In this document: positions 24,292-33,090 of the stretch, piece after piece | Layout of the letters: each line of letters opens with the position of its first letter | Position numbering within the stretch: position 1 is the stretch's first letter | DNA from: Streptomyces caelestis | Lineage (GTDB): Bacteria > Actinomycetota > Actinomycetes > Streptomycetales > Streptomycetaceae | Length of the DNA stretch: 64,000 bases | Assembly: GCF_014205255.1 (NCBI RefSeq) | Contig: NZ_JACHNE010000001.1 | Span: forward strand, 6,076,001 to 6,140,000 | Reading direction: 5' to 3' | Position numbers and translations under genes: made by a program | Notes under the pieces: model-generated | Seen by the model: only the letters and a program-made list of their open reading frames with translations | What the model was told of the DNA's origin: nothing | Databases searched by the model: none

Positions 24292-25881
24292 GTGAGCTCG
24301 AAACCAGTCGTACTCATCGCTGAAGAGCTGTCGCCCGCCACCGTCGACGCGCTGGGCCCGGATTTCGAGATCCGGCAGTGCAACGGCGCGGACCGGGCCG
24401 AGCTGCTCCCGGCCATCGCCGAGGTGGACGCGATCCTGATCCGTTCGGCCACCAAGGTCGACGCCGAGGCGATCACCGCCGCGAAGAAGCTCAAGGTCGT
24501 CGCGCGAGCCGGCGTCGGCCTGGACAACGTGGACGTCTCCGCCGCCACCAAGGCCGGCGTGATGGTCGTCAACGCCCCCACCTCGAACATCGTGACCGCC
24601 GCCGAGCTCGCCTGCGGCCTCCTCCTCGCCACCGCCCGCAACATCCCGCAGGCCAACGCCGCGCTGAAGAACGGCGAGTGGAAGCGCAGCAAGTACACGG
24701 GCGTGGAGCTGGCCGAGAAGACCCTCGGTGTCGTCGGCCTCGGCCGCATCGGCGCGCTCGTCGCGCAGCGCATGTCCGCCTTCGGCATGAAGGTCGTCGC
24801 CTACGACCCCTACGTGCAGCCCGCCCGGGCCGCGCAGATGGGCGTCAAGGTGCTGTCGCTGGACGAGCTGCTGGAGGTCTCCGACTTCATCACCGTCCAC
24901 CTGCCGAAGACCCCCGAGACCCTCGGCCTGATCGGCGACGAGGCGCTGCGCAAGGTCAAGCCGAGCGTGCGCATCGTCAACGCCGCGCGCGGCGGGATCG
25001 TCGACGAGGAGGCGCTGTACTCCGCCCTCAAGGAGGGCCGGGTCGCCGGTGCCGGTCTCGACGTGTACGCGAAGGAGCCCTGCACGGACTCCCCGCTGTT
25101 CGAGTTCGACCAGGTCGTCGCCACCCCGCACCTCGGTGCCTCCACCGACGAGGCGCAGGAGAAGGCCGGTATCGCCGTCGCCCGCTCCGTGCGTCTCGCG
25201 CTCGCCGGCGAGCTCGTGCCGGACGCGGTGAACGTCCAGGGCGGTGTCATCGCCGAGGACGTCAAGCCGGGCCTGCCGCTCGCCGAGCGCCTGGGACGGA
25301 TCTTCACCGCGCTCGCCGGTGAGGTCGCGGTCCGCCTCGACGTCGAGGTCTACGGCGAGATCACCCAGCACGACGTGAAGGTGCTGGAACTGTCCGCCCT
25401 CAAGGGTGTCTTCGAGGACGTCGTCGACGAGACGGTGTCCTACGTCAACGCCCCGCTGTTCGCCCAGGAGCGCGGCGTCGAGGTGCGGCTGACCACCAGC
25501 TCGGAGGCGACCGAGCACCGCAACGTCGTCACCGTGCGCGGCACCCTCGCCGACGGCGAGGAGGTGTCGGTCTCCGGCACGCTGGCCGGCCCCAAGCACC
25601 TCCAGAAGATCGTCGCCGTCGGCGACTACGACGTCGACCTCGCGCTCGCCGACCACATGGTGGTGCTGCGGTACGAGGACCGGCCGGGTGTCGTCGGCAC
25701 GGTCGGCCGCATCCTCGGCGAGGCGGGCATCAACATCGCCGGCATGCAGGTGTCGCGGAGCGTGGCCGGCGGCGAGGCGCTGGCGGTGCTGACCGTGGAC
25801 GACACGGTGACCTCCGGTGTGCTGGCCGACGTGGCCGCGGAGATCGGTGCGACGTCGGCTCGTTCGGTGAACCTGGCCTGA
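24292..25881 (+). CDS. serA: D-3-phosphoglycerate dehydrogenase
   Basis: 529 residues from GTG 24292 (GAGGA at 24282-24286); the frame is open further upstream, but homology starts at SSKPVVLIAEELSPATVDAL. It catalyses the NAD-dependent first step of serine synthesis. The nucleotide-binding motif is LGVVGLGRIGALVAQRM; the catalytic Arg is in NAARGGIVDEEAL and the His in VATPHLGASTDEA. After the catalytic core come the intervening ASB domain (about 320-450) and a C-terminal ACT domain (LRYEDRPGVVGTVGRILGEA), as in the long mycobacterial type inhibited by serine. It is a separate transcription unit from ilvC. Confidence 0.96.
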   Translation: MSSKPVVLIAEELSPATVDALGPDFEIRQCNGADRAELLPAIAEVDAILIRSATKVDAEAITAAKKLKVVARAGVGLDNVDVSAATKAGVMVVNAPTSNIVTAAELACGLLLATARNIPQANAALKNGEWKRSKYTGVELAEKTLGVVGLGRIGALVAQRMSAFGMKVVAYDPYVQPARAAQMGVKVLSLDELLEVSDFITVHLPKTPETLGLIGDEALRKVKPSVRIVNAARGGIVDEEALYSALKEGRVAGAGLDVYAKEPCTDSPLFEFDQVVATPHLGASTDEAQEKAGIAVARSVRLALAGELVPDAVNVQGGVIAEDVKPGLPLAERLGRIFTALAGEVAVRLDVEVYGEITQHDVKVLELSALKGVFEDVVDETVSYVNAPLFAQERGVEVRLTTSSEATEHRNVVTVRGTLADGEEVSVSGTLAGPKHLQKIVAVGDYDVDLALADHMVVLRYEDRPGVVGTVGRILGEAGINIAGMQVSRSVAGGEALAVLTVDDTVTSGVLADVAAEIGATSARSVNLA

Positions 25882-25890
25882 GGTTGCCGT

Positions 25891-27432
25891 TCAAACGCCG
25901 GACGGGCTGAGTTGATCGGCTCGTCCGGCGTTGTCGTGCGCGGGCACCCGCCGCAGCAGGACCGCCGCCAGTACGGCCGCGCCCAGCAGCGTCACTGCCC
26001 CCGCCAGGGCGGCGCCCCGCATTCCGCTGGTGAACGCCTCCCGTGCCGCCGCCGCCAGGACGTCCCCCGCGCGTCCCGGCAGCTGCTCGGCCAGGGCCAG
26101 GGCGGCGCCGAGCGTCTCATGAGCGGGAGCCGGTGCCGAGGCGGGGATCTCGCGGCGGTAGACCGCCGTACCGATCGATCCCAGGACCGCCATCCCCAGG
26201 GCCCCGCCGAACTCCGCGCCGGTCTCCATCAGGGAGGAGGCGGTCGCGGCCCGGTCCACCGGGGTGGCGCCCATCGCGAGGTCCATGATCTGGGTCGTCG
26301 CCATGACGACCCCGAAGGCCAGGACCCCGCACGCGGCCAGCACCAGCCACATCGACTCCGTACCGGCGACGGCCAGCAGGACGTAACCGCTCGCGGAGAT
26401 CGTGAAGCCCGCCGCGACGACGGTGGCGCGGGCGACGCCCTTCTGGACCAGCCAGGCCGCCAGCGGGGCCGCCATGCCGATCGGCACCGACGGCAGCAGG
26501 CCCCACAATGCGGCTTCCATCGCGCTCTTGCCGAGCACCGACTGGATGTACTGCGTCGTGAAGAACGCCGAGCCCATCATCCCGAACAGCGCGAGCAGGT
26601 TCAGGACGACGGCGGGCCCGAAGCCCCGGCCGCGGAACAGCGCGGGCGGGATCATGGGCGAGGCCGACGTGCGCTGGCGGTGGACGAACAGAACGGCGAA
26701 GAGCAGGCCGACGGTGATCGAGACGACGTACCGGACGTTCCAGCCGTCCGACGTGATCTCCTTCAGGCCGTAGATCACCGGCAGCACCGCCGCCATCGAC
26801 AGCGGCACGCTCAGCCGGTCGAAGCGGCCCGGAGCGGGGTTCCTCGACTCGGGGAGCAGGATCGGGCCGAGGACCAGCAGTAGCGCCATCGCGGGCAGGT
26901 TGACCAGGAAGACCGAGCCCCACCAGAAGTACTCGACGAGCACGCCGCTCATCACCGAGCCGAGCGCGACGCCGCCGGTCATCACGCCGGACCACAGGGC
27001 GATCGCCTTCGCGCGCTGCGCGGGGTCGGTGAACATCGTGCGGACCAGCGCCAGCGTCGACGGCATCAGGGTCGCGCCGCCGATGCCGAGCACCGCGCGG
27101 GCCGCGATCAGGGCCTCGGCACTGTCGGCGTACGCCGCGGCCAGCGAGGCGGCTCCGAAGGCGGCGGCGCCGATCAGCAGCAGTGTGCGGCGGCCGATCC
27201 GGTCGCCTACCGCGCCCATCGTCATCAGCAGGCCGGCCAGGACGAACGCGTAGATGTCGAAGATCCACAGCTGCTGGGTGCCGGTGGGCTCCAGGTCGGC
27301 GCTGATCTGCGGGACCGCGAAGTAGAGGACCGAGACGTCCATCGAGACCAGCAGCAGCGGCAGCATCAGCACGCCGAGAGCGGTCCATTCACGGCGGCCG
27401 GCGCGGGCCGGGGCGTTGGGGTTCGTCGTCAT
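25891..27432 (-). CDS. MFS drug-efflux transporter (DHA2, 14-helix type)
   Basis: 513 residues with about 14 predicted membrane helices. Signatures: motif A GAVGDRIGRRTLLLIGAAAF, the N-terminal VSMDVSVLYFAVPQISADL block, and ARAVLGIGGATLMPSTLALV (motif C-like). The QacA/EmrB-type DHA2 family exports cationic drugs and antibiotics by proton antiport. It ends 10 bases from the serA stop (convergent). It starts at ATG 27432 and is divergent from a TetR regulator with palindromic sites between, so it is almost certainly the repressed target gene. Confidence 0.92.
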   Translation of the reverse strand: MTTNPNAPARAGRREWTALGVLMLPLLLVSMDVSVLYFAVPQISADLEPTGTQQLWIFDIYAFVLAGLLMTMGAVGDRIGRRTLLLIGAAAFGAASLAAAYADSAEALIAARAVLGIGGATLMPSTLALVRTMFTDPAQRAKAIALWSGVMTGGVALGSVMSGVLVEYFWWGSVFLVNLPAMALLLVLGPILLPESRNPAPGRFDRLSVPLSMAAVLPVIYGLKEITSDGWNVRYVVSITVGLLFAVLFVHRQRTSASPMIPPALFRGRGFGPAVVLNLLALFGMMGSAFFTTQYIQSVLGKSAMEAALWGLLPSVPIGMAAPLAAWLVQKGVARATVVAAGFTISASGYVLLAVAGTESMWLVLAACGVLAFGVVMATTQIMDLAMGATPVDRAATASSLMETGAEFGGALGMAVLGSIGTAVYRREIPASAPAPAHETLGAALALAEQLPGRAGDVLAAAAREAFTSGMRGAALAGAVTLLGAAVLAAVLLRRVPAHDNAGRADQLSPSGV

Positions 27433-27443
27433 GGGCAGGACTG

Positions 27444-27485
27444 TACGAGCGTCTTATACGCTTGTCTAGTACGCTCGTTTAAGAC
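27444..27485. promoter_or_regulatory. TetR-type operator between the MFS and TetR genes
   Basis: Two nested inverted repeats: ACGAGCGT 27445-27452 with ACGCTCGT 27471-27478, and GTCTTATACG 27451-27460 with CGTTTAAGAC 27476-27485 (one mismatch). The block is AT-richer than its surroundings and lies just upstream of the MFS start (27432). The regulator at 27532 most likely binds here to repress both genes. Confidence 0.7.
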
Positions 27486-27531
27486 GTGCGTCTGGGACGT
27501 GTGTATGGATGTGGGGGTAGGGTGAGATGCC

Positions 27532-28110
27532 ATGGGACACCGTGAGGATCTGCTCGAAGGCGCCAAGCGCTGCCTGCTGGCGAAGGGGTTCGTGCGCACG
27601 ACCGCGCGCGACATCGTCAAGGAGTCGGGGACCAACCTGGCCTCGATCGGCTACCACTACGGCTCGAAGGACGCGCTGCTGGCGCGGGCGTACGTCGAGA
27701 TGGTGGAGGGGATGTCCGACGCCTTCGAGGGTGGCGGTGAGCTGCGCGGGGAGCCGGGGTCGCTGGAGCGGTTCGCCGACGTGTGGGCGAACATCATCTC
27801 CACGATGCGGGACCCCGGTTCGCTGTGGCGCCTCAGCATGGAGATCGTGGCTCTGGGGGACCAGCTGCCGGAGGTGCGGGAGCATCTCGCGCAGGCCCAG
27901 CGGGGCGGGGCGCGCGGCATCATCACGCTCTTCCACGGCGGGAACGAGGAGGACGTCCCCGAGGAGAAGGTCGACACCCTCGGCTCCTTCTACCTGACCC
28001 TGATGATGGGGGTCATGGCGCAGTGGACCTTCGATCCGAAGACCGCGCCCGAGGCCGGGCAGCTCGCCGCGGGGCTCCGCCAGGTGATCGAGGCCGCTAC
28101 CCGGAAGTGA
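27532..28110 (+). CDS. TetR-family transcriptional regulator (of the MFS gene)
   Basis: 192 residues from ATG 27532. The N-terminal helix-turn-helix is LLEGAKRCLLAKGFVRTTAR followed by DIVKESGTNLASIGYHYGSK, the standard TetR fold, with a variable C-terminal ligand and dimerisation domain. It is divergent from the DHA2 transporter and separated from it by the palindromes at 27444-27485. This is a classic repressor/efflux pair; the ligand is unknown. Its end overlaps the convergent ABC ATPase gene by 14 bases. Confidence 0.93.
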   Translation: MGHREDLLEGAKRCLLAKGFVRTTARDIVKESGTNLASIGYHYGSKDALLARAYVEMVEGMSDAFEGGGELRGEPGSLERFADVWANIISTMRDPGSLWRLSMEIVALGDQLPEVREHLAQAQRGGARGIITLFHGGNEEDVPEEKVDTLGSFYLTLMMGVMAQWTFDPKTAPEAGQLAAGLRQVIEAATRK

Positions 28111-28783
28111 CGCCGACGCGTCCCTCGCGCATCTCGACGACCCGGTCCGCGAAGTGCCGTACGACCGCCCGGTCGTGGCAGATGAACAGGTAGCCGAGGC
28201 CCAGGTCGTCCTGGAGGTCGGCGAGCAGGTTCAGTACGCCCGCGCGTACCGACGGGTCGAGCGACGACACCGGCTCGTCGAGCACCAGCAGGCGGGGGTC
28301 GGACGCCAGGGCGCGGGCGATGCCGGCGCGCTGGCACTGGCCGCCGGAGAGCTCGTGCGGGTACCGGTCGCCGTACGCGGGGTCCAGGCCCACCCGGTCG
28401 AGGAGTTCGGCGACCCGGGCCGGGCCGTCGGCGGGATGCCAGCGACCCTGGACCTTCAGAGGTTCGGCGATGGCGTCGCGGATGTGGTGGCGGGGGCTCA
28501 GCGAGCCGTACGGGTCCTGGAAGACGGGCTGCATACGGGGCCGCAGCGGGCGCAGCTCGCGCTCGGTGAGGGACGTCAACTCCCGCCCCTCGAAATGGAC
28601 TTCACCGGCCGTCGGGCGGCGCAGCTGGAGCACCGCGAGAGCCGTGGAGGACTTGCCGCAGCCGGACGGGCCGTTCAGGGCGAGGGTCTCGCCGGCGGCC
28701 AGGGCGAAGGAGACGCCGTCGACTGCGGTGACCTGGCCGTAGCGGACGACCAGGTCGCGGACGTCGAGCAGGGGTTCGCTCAT
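28097..28783 (-). CDS. ABC importer ATP-binding protein (DppF/OppF type)
   Basis: 228 residues. Walker A is LNGPSGCGKSST, the signature is LSGGQCQRAGIARAL, Walker B is LLVLDEPVSSLD, and the H-loop is in LFICHDRAVV. It lacks the long C-terminal oligopeptide-binding extension of full DppF, so it is shorter than usual (about 320 residues expected). It is the last gene of a four-gene minus-strand operon: substrate-binding protein, fused permease, ATPase, ATPase. It overlaps the preceding gene by 4 bases (ATGA). Confidence 0.92.
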   Translation of the reverse strand: MSEPLLDVRDLVVRYGQVTAVDGVSFALAAGETLALNGPSGCGKSSTALAVLQLRRPTAGEVHFEGRELTSLTERELRPLRPRMQPVFQDPYGSLSPRHHIRDAIAEPLKVQGRWHPADGPARVAELLDRVGLDPAYGDRYPHELSGGQCQRAGIARALASDPRLLVLDEPVSSLDPSVRAGVLNLLADLQDDLGLGYLFICHDRAVVRHFADRVVEMREGRVGVTSG

Positions 28784-29748
28784 GCGGGCTGCCGCTCCTT
28801 CAGGAACAACTCGGCGGCCGGGTGGGGGAGTTCCTCCCAGCGGTGGCAGGCGACCAGGCGGCCGGGTATCTGGCGGGGCTCCGGTTCCGCCGTGCGGCAG
28901 GAGTCCGCCGCGAGCGGGCAGCGCGGGGCGAAGGCGCAGCCGGACGGGAGCGCGCCCGGGGCGGGCGGGGTGCCGCGCAGGGCGGGGAGACGGCGGCCCG
29001 GGGGCGCGTTCTGCGGGAGGGAAGCGAGCAGGCCGGCCGTGTAGGGGGCGCGGGGGCGGGCCAGGACCTCGTCGGCGGCGCCGAGTTCGGCGAGGCGTCC
29101 GGCGTACATGACCAGCACCCGGTCCGCGTGGCCCCGCACGACGTCCATGTCGTGCGTGACCAGGACGAGCGCGGCGCCGACCGCCTCCCGCTGCTCGGCG
29201 AGCAGCCGCAGCACCTGGTCGCGGCGCTCCTCGTCGAGGGCGGTGGTGGGTTCGTCGGCGATCACGACGTCCGGTTCGTTGATGGTGGCCATGGCGATCA
29301 CCGCGCGCTGCCGCATGCCGCCGGAGTACTCGTGCGGATACGCCCGCGCCCTGCGGGCCGCGTCCGGGATGCCGACCCGGTCCAGGGCGGCGACCGCCCG
29401 GGCCCGGGCCTCCTTGCGGGAGACTCCGGTCACCGACCGTAGGGCGGCGGCGAGTTGGTCGCCCACCCGGTGCACGGGGGACAGGGCCGACAGGGCGTCC
29501 TGCGGCACCAGGGAGATGCGGCGGCCCCGGTGGGCGGAGAGGTCGGGCAGGATCGTGCCGCTCGTGGTCGCACCGCGCGGCAGCATGCCGAGGAGAGCGC
29601 GTGCCGTGAGGGACTTGCCGGCTCCCGACTCGCCGACGATGGCCAGCACTTCGCGCGGGCGGACGTCGAAGGACAGGCCGCGCACGGCCTCGACCCCGTC
29701 GAAGGCGATCCGCAGTTCGCGCACCGACAGCAGTGGCTCAGACTCCAA
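28780..29748 (-). CDS. ABC importer ATP-binding protein (DppD/OppD type)
   Basis: 322 residues if it begins at TTG 29748, which has AAGGAGG 6 bases upstream and overlaps the permease gene by 11 bases; upstream in-frame starts lie inside the permease. Walker A is IVGESGAGKSLTARAL, the signature YSGGMRQRAVIAMA and Walker B VVIADEPTTALD. The C-terminal extension ends with the Dpp-type block ALPSGCAFAPRCPLAADSCR, whose three Cys resemble the iron-sulfur-type cluster region of peptide importers. It pairs with the downstream ATPase to drive the importer. Confidence 0.9.
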   Translation of the reverse strand: MESEPLLSVRELRIAFDGVEAVRGLSFDVRPREVLAIVGESGAGKSLTARALLGMLPRGATTSGTILPDLSAHRGRRISLVPQDALSALSPVHRVGDQLAAALRSVTGVSRKEARARAVAALDRVGIPDAARRARAYPHEYSGGMRQRAVIAMATINEPDVVIADEPTTALDEERRDQVLRLLAEQREAVGAALVLVTHDMDVVRGHADRVLVMYAGRLAELGAADEVLARPRAPYTAGLLASLPQNAPPGRRLPALRGTPPAPGALPSGCAFAPRCPLAADSCRTAEPEPRQIPGRLVACHRWEELPHPAAELFLKERQPA

Positions 29749-31501
29749 CGGGGGCCTCCTTCTTGACCGGAGCCGGGGTGACGCGCCGTATCCTCCGGCC
29801 CTGCGTGAGCGCCGCCCCCGAGACCGCGAGGCCCGCCAGCAGGGCCAGCGCCACCGCCGGAGCGAGGGCCGCCCACGGGGCGCGTTCCACATAGGCGCGG
29901 GACTCGTCGAGCAGCAGACCCCACTCGGGAGCGGGCGGCTGGGCGCCCAGACCCAGGAAGCCCAGCGAGGCCAGGGCCAGGGCGATGCCCGGCAGGCGCA
30001 GCAGGGCGTGGCGGGCGACCGGGGCGGCCACGGATGGCAGGACGTGCCGGGTGAGGATCCAGAACGGGCTTGCCCCGATGGCCCGTTGGGCGGTCAGGAA
30101 CGCCGACGCCCGCACCTCCTGCACCAGCGCCGCCGCGTGCGCGGACAGGGCGGGCCAGGAGATCAGCGCGACCGCGAGGGCCGCGCCGCCGGTGCCCGGG
30201 CCGGCGGCCGCCGCGACCAGGATGCCGACGATCACCGGGGGCAGGGCGTTGGCGATGTCCGCCGCGCCCTCCGCGATCCGGGGGAGGAAGCCCAGGGCGA
30301 GCGCGACCAGCAGGCTCAGCAGGCAGACGGCCGCCGCCGTGCCGACCGTCGAGGCGGCGCCGTGACCGAGCCGGGCGAGCACGTCACGGCCGAGGCCGTC
30401 GGTGCCCAGCGGGTGCGACCAGGAGGGCGCGGCCAGCCGGACCGTGGTGTTCACGGCGTACGGGTCGCGCAGCAGGCCCCAGCCGATCGCCACGGCGAGG
30501 ACGGTGAACAGCGTCAACGGGATCGCGGGACGTGCGCGCACCGGGCGTGCCGGAGGCAGTGCCAGCGAGGCGTCACGCAGGGCCGGGCCCAGCAGCCGCC
30601 GCCGGGCGAGTGCCGCCAGCGCGCCCGTGACCAGGCCCAGTGCGAGCAGCGCGAGCACCGAGCCCTGGAGCAGCGGCAGGTCCTGTGACTTGGCGGCGCC
30701 GAGCGCGGTACGGCCGATGCCCGGCACGGCGAAGACCGTCTCCACGGCGACCGCGCCGCCGGTGAGCCCCACGGCGACCATCCCGAACTGCGGGACAAGC
30801 GGCGGCAGGACGCGCCGCAGCGCCGCCCCGGCGATCCGCGCCCGGCTCACCCCGGCACCCCGCCACAGCTCCACCCACCGCTCGTCGAGCACGGCGGGCA
30901 GCGCGTCCGCGACCAGCCGGCCGAGCAGACCGCCGCCGGGGACGCCGAGGGCCACGGCGGGCAGGACCATGTTCTCCGGCCCCACCCAGCCCGATGTCGG
31001 CAGCCATCCCAGCCACACCCCGAACACCAGCAGCGCGACCGTGGCCAGCAGGAACTCGGGTACGGCGGCCAGCATCGCGGCCCATGCCCCGGCCGAGGCC
31101 CGGCCCCGCACCAGCACCGGCGCGACCAGCGTGCACGCCAGCAGCAGCGCCACGCCGAGCGAGGCGCCCATCAGGGCCAGCGACACCTGGAGCCCGGAGA
31201 CCACGGAGGGCAGGACCTCGGTGCCCGACACCCAGGAGGTGCCGAGGTCGCCGCGCAGCAGGTCCGAGGCCCAGCCGCCCAGCAGGGACAGGGGCCCGGC
31301 GTCCAGACCGAGGTCCCGCCGTACGGAGTCCAGCGCCTCCTCGGTCGGGTCCTGCTCGGCTGAGCGGGCCCGCAGCACGGCCAGGGCAGGGTCCCTGCCG
31401 GAGAGCCAGGGCAGCAGGCCGACGGCGGCCAGGACGGCGATCAGGCAGAACAGGCGGGTCAGCGCGGCGGCGCCGGCCAACCTCCGTATACGGGCCCTCA
31501 C
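29738..31501 (-). CDS. Fused ABC importer permease (DppB and DppC in one chain)
   Basis: 587 residues, nearly double the usual permease. Residues 1-300 are a DppB-type permease (LRGDLGTSWVSG; VFAVPGIGRTALGAAKSQDL). Residues ~320-587 are a DppC-type permease (SHPLGTDGLGRDVLARLGHG; SPFWILTRHVLPSVAAPVAR; GLGAQPPAPEWGLLLDESR). Both EAA-like loops that dock the ATPases are present. The fusion is seamless in frame, and about 11-12 hydrophobic segments are visible. It overlaps the substrate-binding gene (ATGA) and the next ATPase. I infer that both half-channels are made from one polypeptide; fused versions exist but are uncommon. Confidence 0.88.
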   Translation of the reverse strand: MRARIRRLAGAAALTRLFCLIAVLAAVGLLPWLSGRDPALAVLRARSAEQDPTEEALDSVRRDLGLDAGPLSLLGGWASDLLRGDLGTSWVSGTEVLPSVVSGLQVSLALMGASLGVALLLACTLVAPVLVRGRASAGAWAAMLAAVPEFLLATVALLVFGVWLGWLPTSGWVGPENMVLPAVALGVPGGGLLGRLVADALPAVLDERWVELWRGAGVSRARIAGAALRRVLPPLVPQFGMVAVGLTGGAVAVETVFAVPGIGRTALGAAKSQDLPLLQGSVLALLALGLVTGALAALARRRLLGPALRDASLALPPARPVRARPAIPLTLFTVLAVAIGWGLLRDPYAVNTTVRLAAPSWSHPLGTDGLGRDVLARLGHGAASTVGTAAAVCLLSLLVALALGFLPRIAEGAADIANALPPVIVGILVAAAAGPGTGGAALAVALISWPALSAHAAALVQEVRASAFLTAQRAIGASPFWILTRHVLPSVAAPVARHALLRLPGIALALASLGFLGLGAQPPAPEWGLLLDESRAYVERAPWAALAPAVALALLAGLAVSGAALTQGRRIRRVTPAPVKKEAPVGV

Positions 31502-32991
31502 TTGACGTAGGTGTCCGCCGTGACCAGCTCCCGCTCGCGCGGGTCGTGGGCGGCGTCGGTCACGCCGGCGGCGTCGCCCTGGATCACGCGCTCGTGCAGC
31601 ATGGGCACGGCCGCGTCGGTGCCGAGTACGGCGGCCTCGGCGGCGATGACCGCCTTGCGCCGGGCGTCGCCGGTCGGCGTCTCACCGGCCTTCTGCAGGG
31701 CCTTGTCCACGGCCGGGTCCGCGAGCTGGGCGATGTTGAAGGAGCCGCCGGAGGCGAAGTCGCTGTAGAGGTAGGCGGCCGGGTCGCCGGAGTCGAGGAC
31801 GGTGGCGCGGGAGAGGATGAACGCGTCGAACCGGCCCGCCAGCGCGTCGGACTCGATGTTGGCGTACTCGCGGACGTCGAGCTTCACCTTGAACCCGGCC
31901 TTCTGCAGCTGCTGCTGCAGCGCGGCGGCGACCTCGGGCAGCTCGGCGCGGTCGGTGAAGGTGCCGATGGTGACCGTCTTGCCGGCCGGGTCGCCGGCCT
32001 TGGCCCGCTGCACCGGCTTGCGCAGCTCGGCCGCCCAGGGCAGGGCGGGACCGAGCAGGCCCTCGGCGACGTCGGCGCGCCCCTCGTACACGCCCTTCAC
32101 GATCGACTCCGCGTCGATCGCCTCGCGGGCCGCCGCCCGCACCGCGGCGTCCTTGAAGGCCCCCTTCTCGGTGTTGAGGTACAAGGTGTTGGTGCGCGGC
32201 ATCGGGACCTCGGTGATCAGGTCCTGGTCGAGGACGGCGGCCTGCGACACCGGCACCGCCTCGACGATGTCGGCCTCGCCGCTGCGCAGGGCCGCGGCGC
32301 GGGCGGTGCCGTCCGGCACGAACCGCACGTCGATGCCGGGGGCCTTGGCCTTCTTCCCCCAGTAGCCGTCGTAGCGGTCGAGGGCGGCGGAGGAGGTGCC
32401 GTTGACCTTCGTCAGCTCGAAGGGGCCGGTGCCCGCGCCGACGGGGCTGACGGTCTTCCCCTCGTAGGCCTTGGCGGCCAGGATCGACAGCTGCGGGGAG
32501 CTGAGCCGCTGCGGGACCAGGGGGTCCTCGGTGGCGGTGGTGACGATGACCTTGTCGCCGTCGGCCTTCGCGGTCAGGTCCACGCCGTCGAGGATGCGGG
32601 GCTTGGGCGAGGCGGCGGCGGCCTTGGTGAGGGAGTTGACGACGGTTTCGGCGGTGAGCTTCGTGCCGTCGTGGAAGGTGACGCCGTCGCGCAGGGTGAA
32701 GGTCCAGTTCCGGCCGGACTGGGCCCACTCGGTGGCCAGCGCGGGCTCGGCGTCACCGTCCGCGTCCAGCTTCACCAGGGTCTCCGCGGTCGACCAGCGC
32801 GACAGCTTGAAGGCGTCGTCCGACAGCGGGGACAGGCCCGAGCGCGGTGGTTGCATCATGGCGAGGCGTATGCGCTTGCCCCCCGCCCCGGAGTCGTCCG
32901 TGGCCGACTGCCCACCGGAGAAGCAGCCGGTGAGCAGGGCGGAGGCCGCGGTGACGGCGGCAAGGGGAATGAGTCGAGCGGGGACGCGCAC
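31498..32991 (-). CDS. ABC substrate-binding lipoprotein (family 5: peptide/nickel/metallophore)
   Basis: 497 residues. Signal peptide RVPARLIPLAAVTAASALLT with lipobox LLTGC. Family-5 signatures are WTFTLRDGVTFHDGTKLTAE and GTGPFELTKVNG, with a C-terminal half ending AVPMLHERVIQGDA. The protein captures a ligand outside the cell for the fused permease. Ligands in this family include oligopeptides, Ni/Co complexes and opine-type metallophores. A Zur-like palindrome sits 57 bases upstream of the start (33048-33062), favouring a zinc-linked ligand. It is the first gene of the operon. Confidence 0.9.
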   Translation of the reverse strand: MRVPARLIPLAAVTAASALLTGCFSGGQSATDDSGAGGKRIRLAMMQPPRSGLSPLSDDAFKLSRWSTAETLVKLDADGDAEPALATEWAQSGRNWTFTLRDGVTFHDGTKLTAETVVNSLTKAAAASPKPRILDGVDLTAKADGDKVIVTTATEDPLVPQRLSSPQLSILAAKAYEGKTVSPVGAGTGPFELTKVNGTSSAALDRYDGYWGKKAKAPGIDVRFVPDGTARAAALRSGEADIVEAVPVSQAAVLDQDLITEVPMPRTNTLYLNTEKGAFKDAAVRAAAREAIDAESIVKGVYEGRADVAEGLLGPALPWAAELRKPVQRAKAGDPAGKTVTIGTFTDRAELPEVAAALQQQLQKAGFKVKLDVREYANIESDALAGRFDAFILSRATVLDSGDPAAYLYSDFASGGSFNIAQLADPAVDKALQKAGETPTGDARRKAVIAAEAAVLGTDAAVPMLHERVIQGDAAGVTDAAHDPRERELVTADTYVK

Positions 32992-33047
32992 GGGACACCT
33001 CGGTCAAGGCCTGGTAAATGGTTGAACGCGCCATGACCGTAGCATGA

Positions 33048-33062
33048 TGACAATCGTTTTCA
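33048..33062 (-). promoter_or_regulatory. Zur-like box upstream of the ABC importer operon
   Basis: On the minus strand the site reads TGAAAACGATTGTCA, close to the actinobacterial Zur palindrome TGAAAATGATTTTCA as I remember it. It lies 57 bases upstream of the substrate-binding gene, a position where a repressor would block the promoter. Next to it is a 15-bp tandem duplication (33063-33077 and 33078-33092). Not verified by any scan. Confidence 0.5.
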
Positions 33063-33090
33063 GAAGTGGCCGATTTTGAAGTGGCCGATT

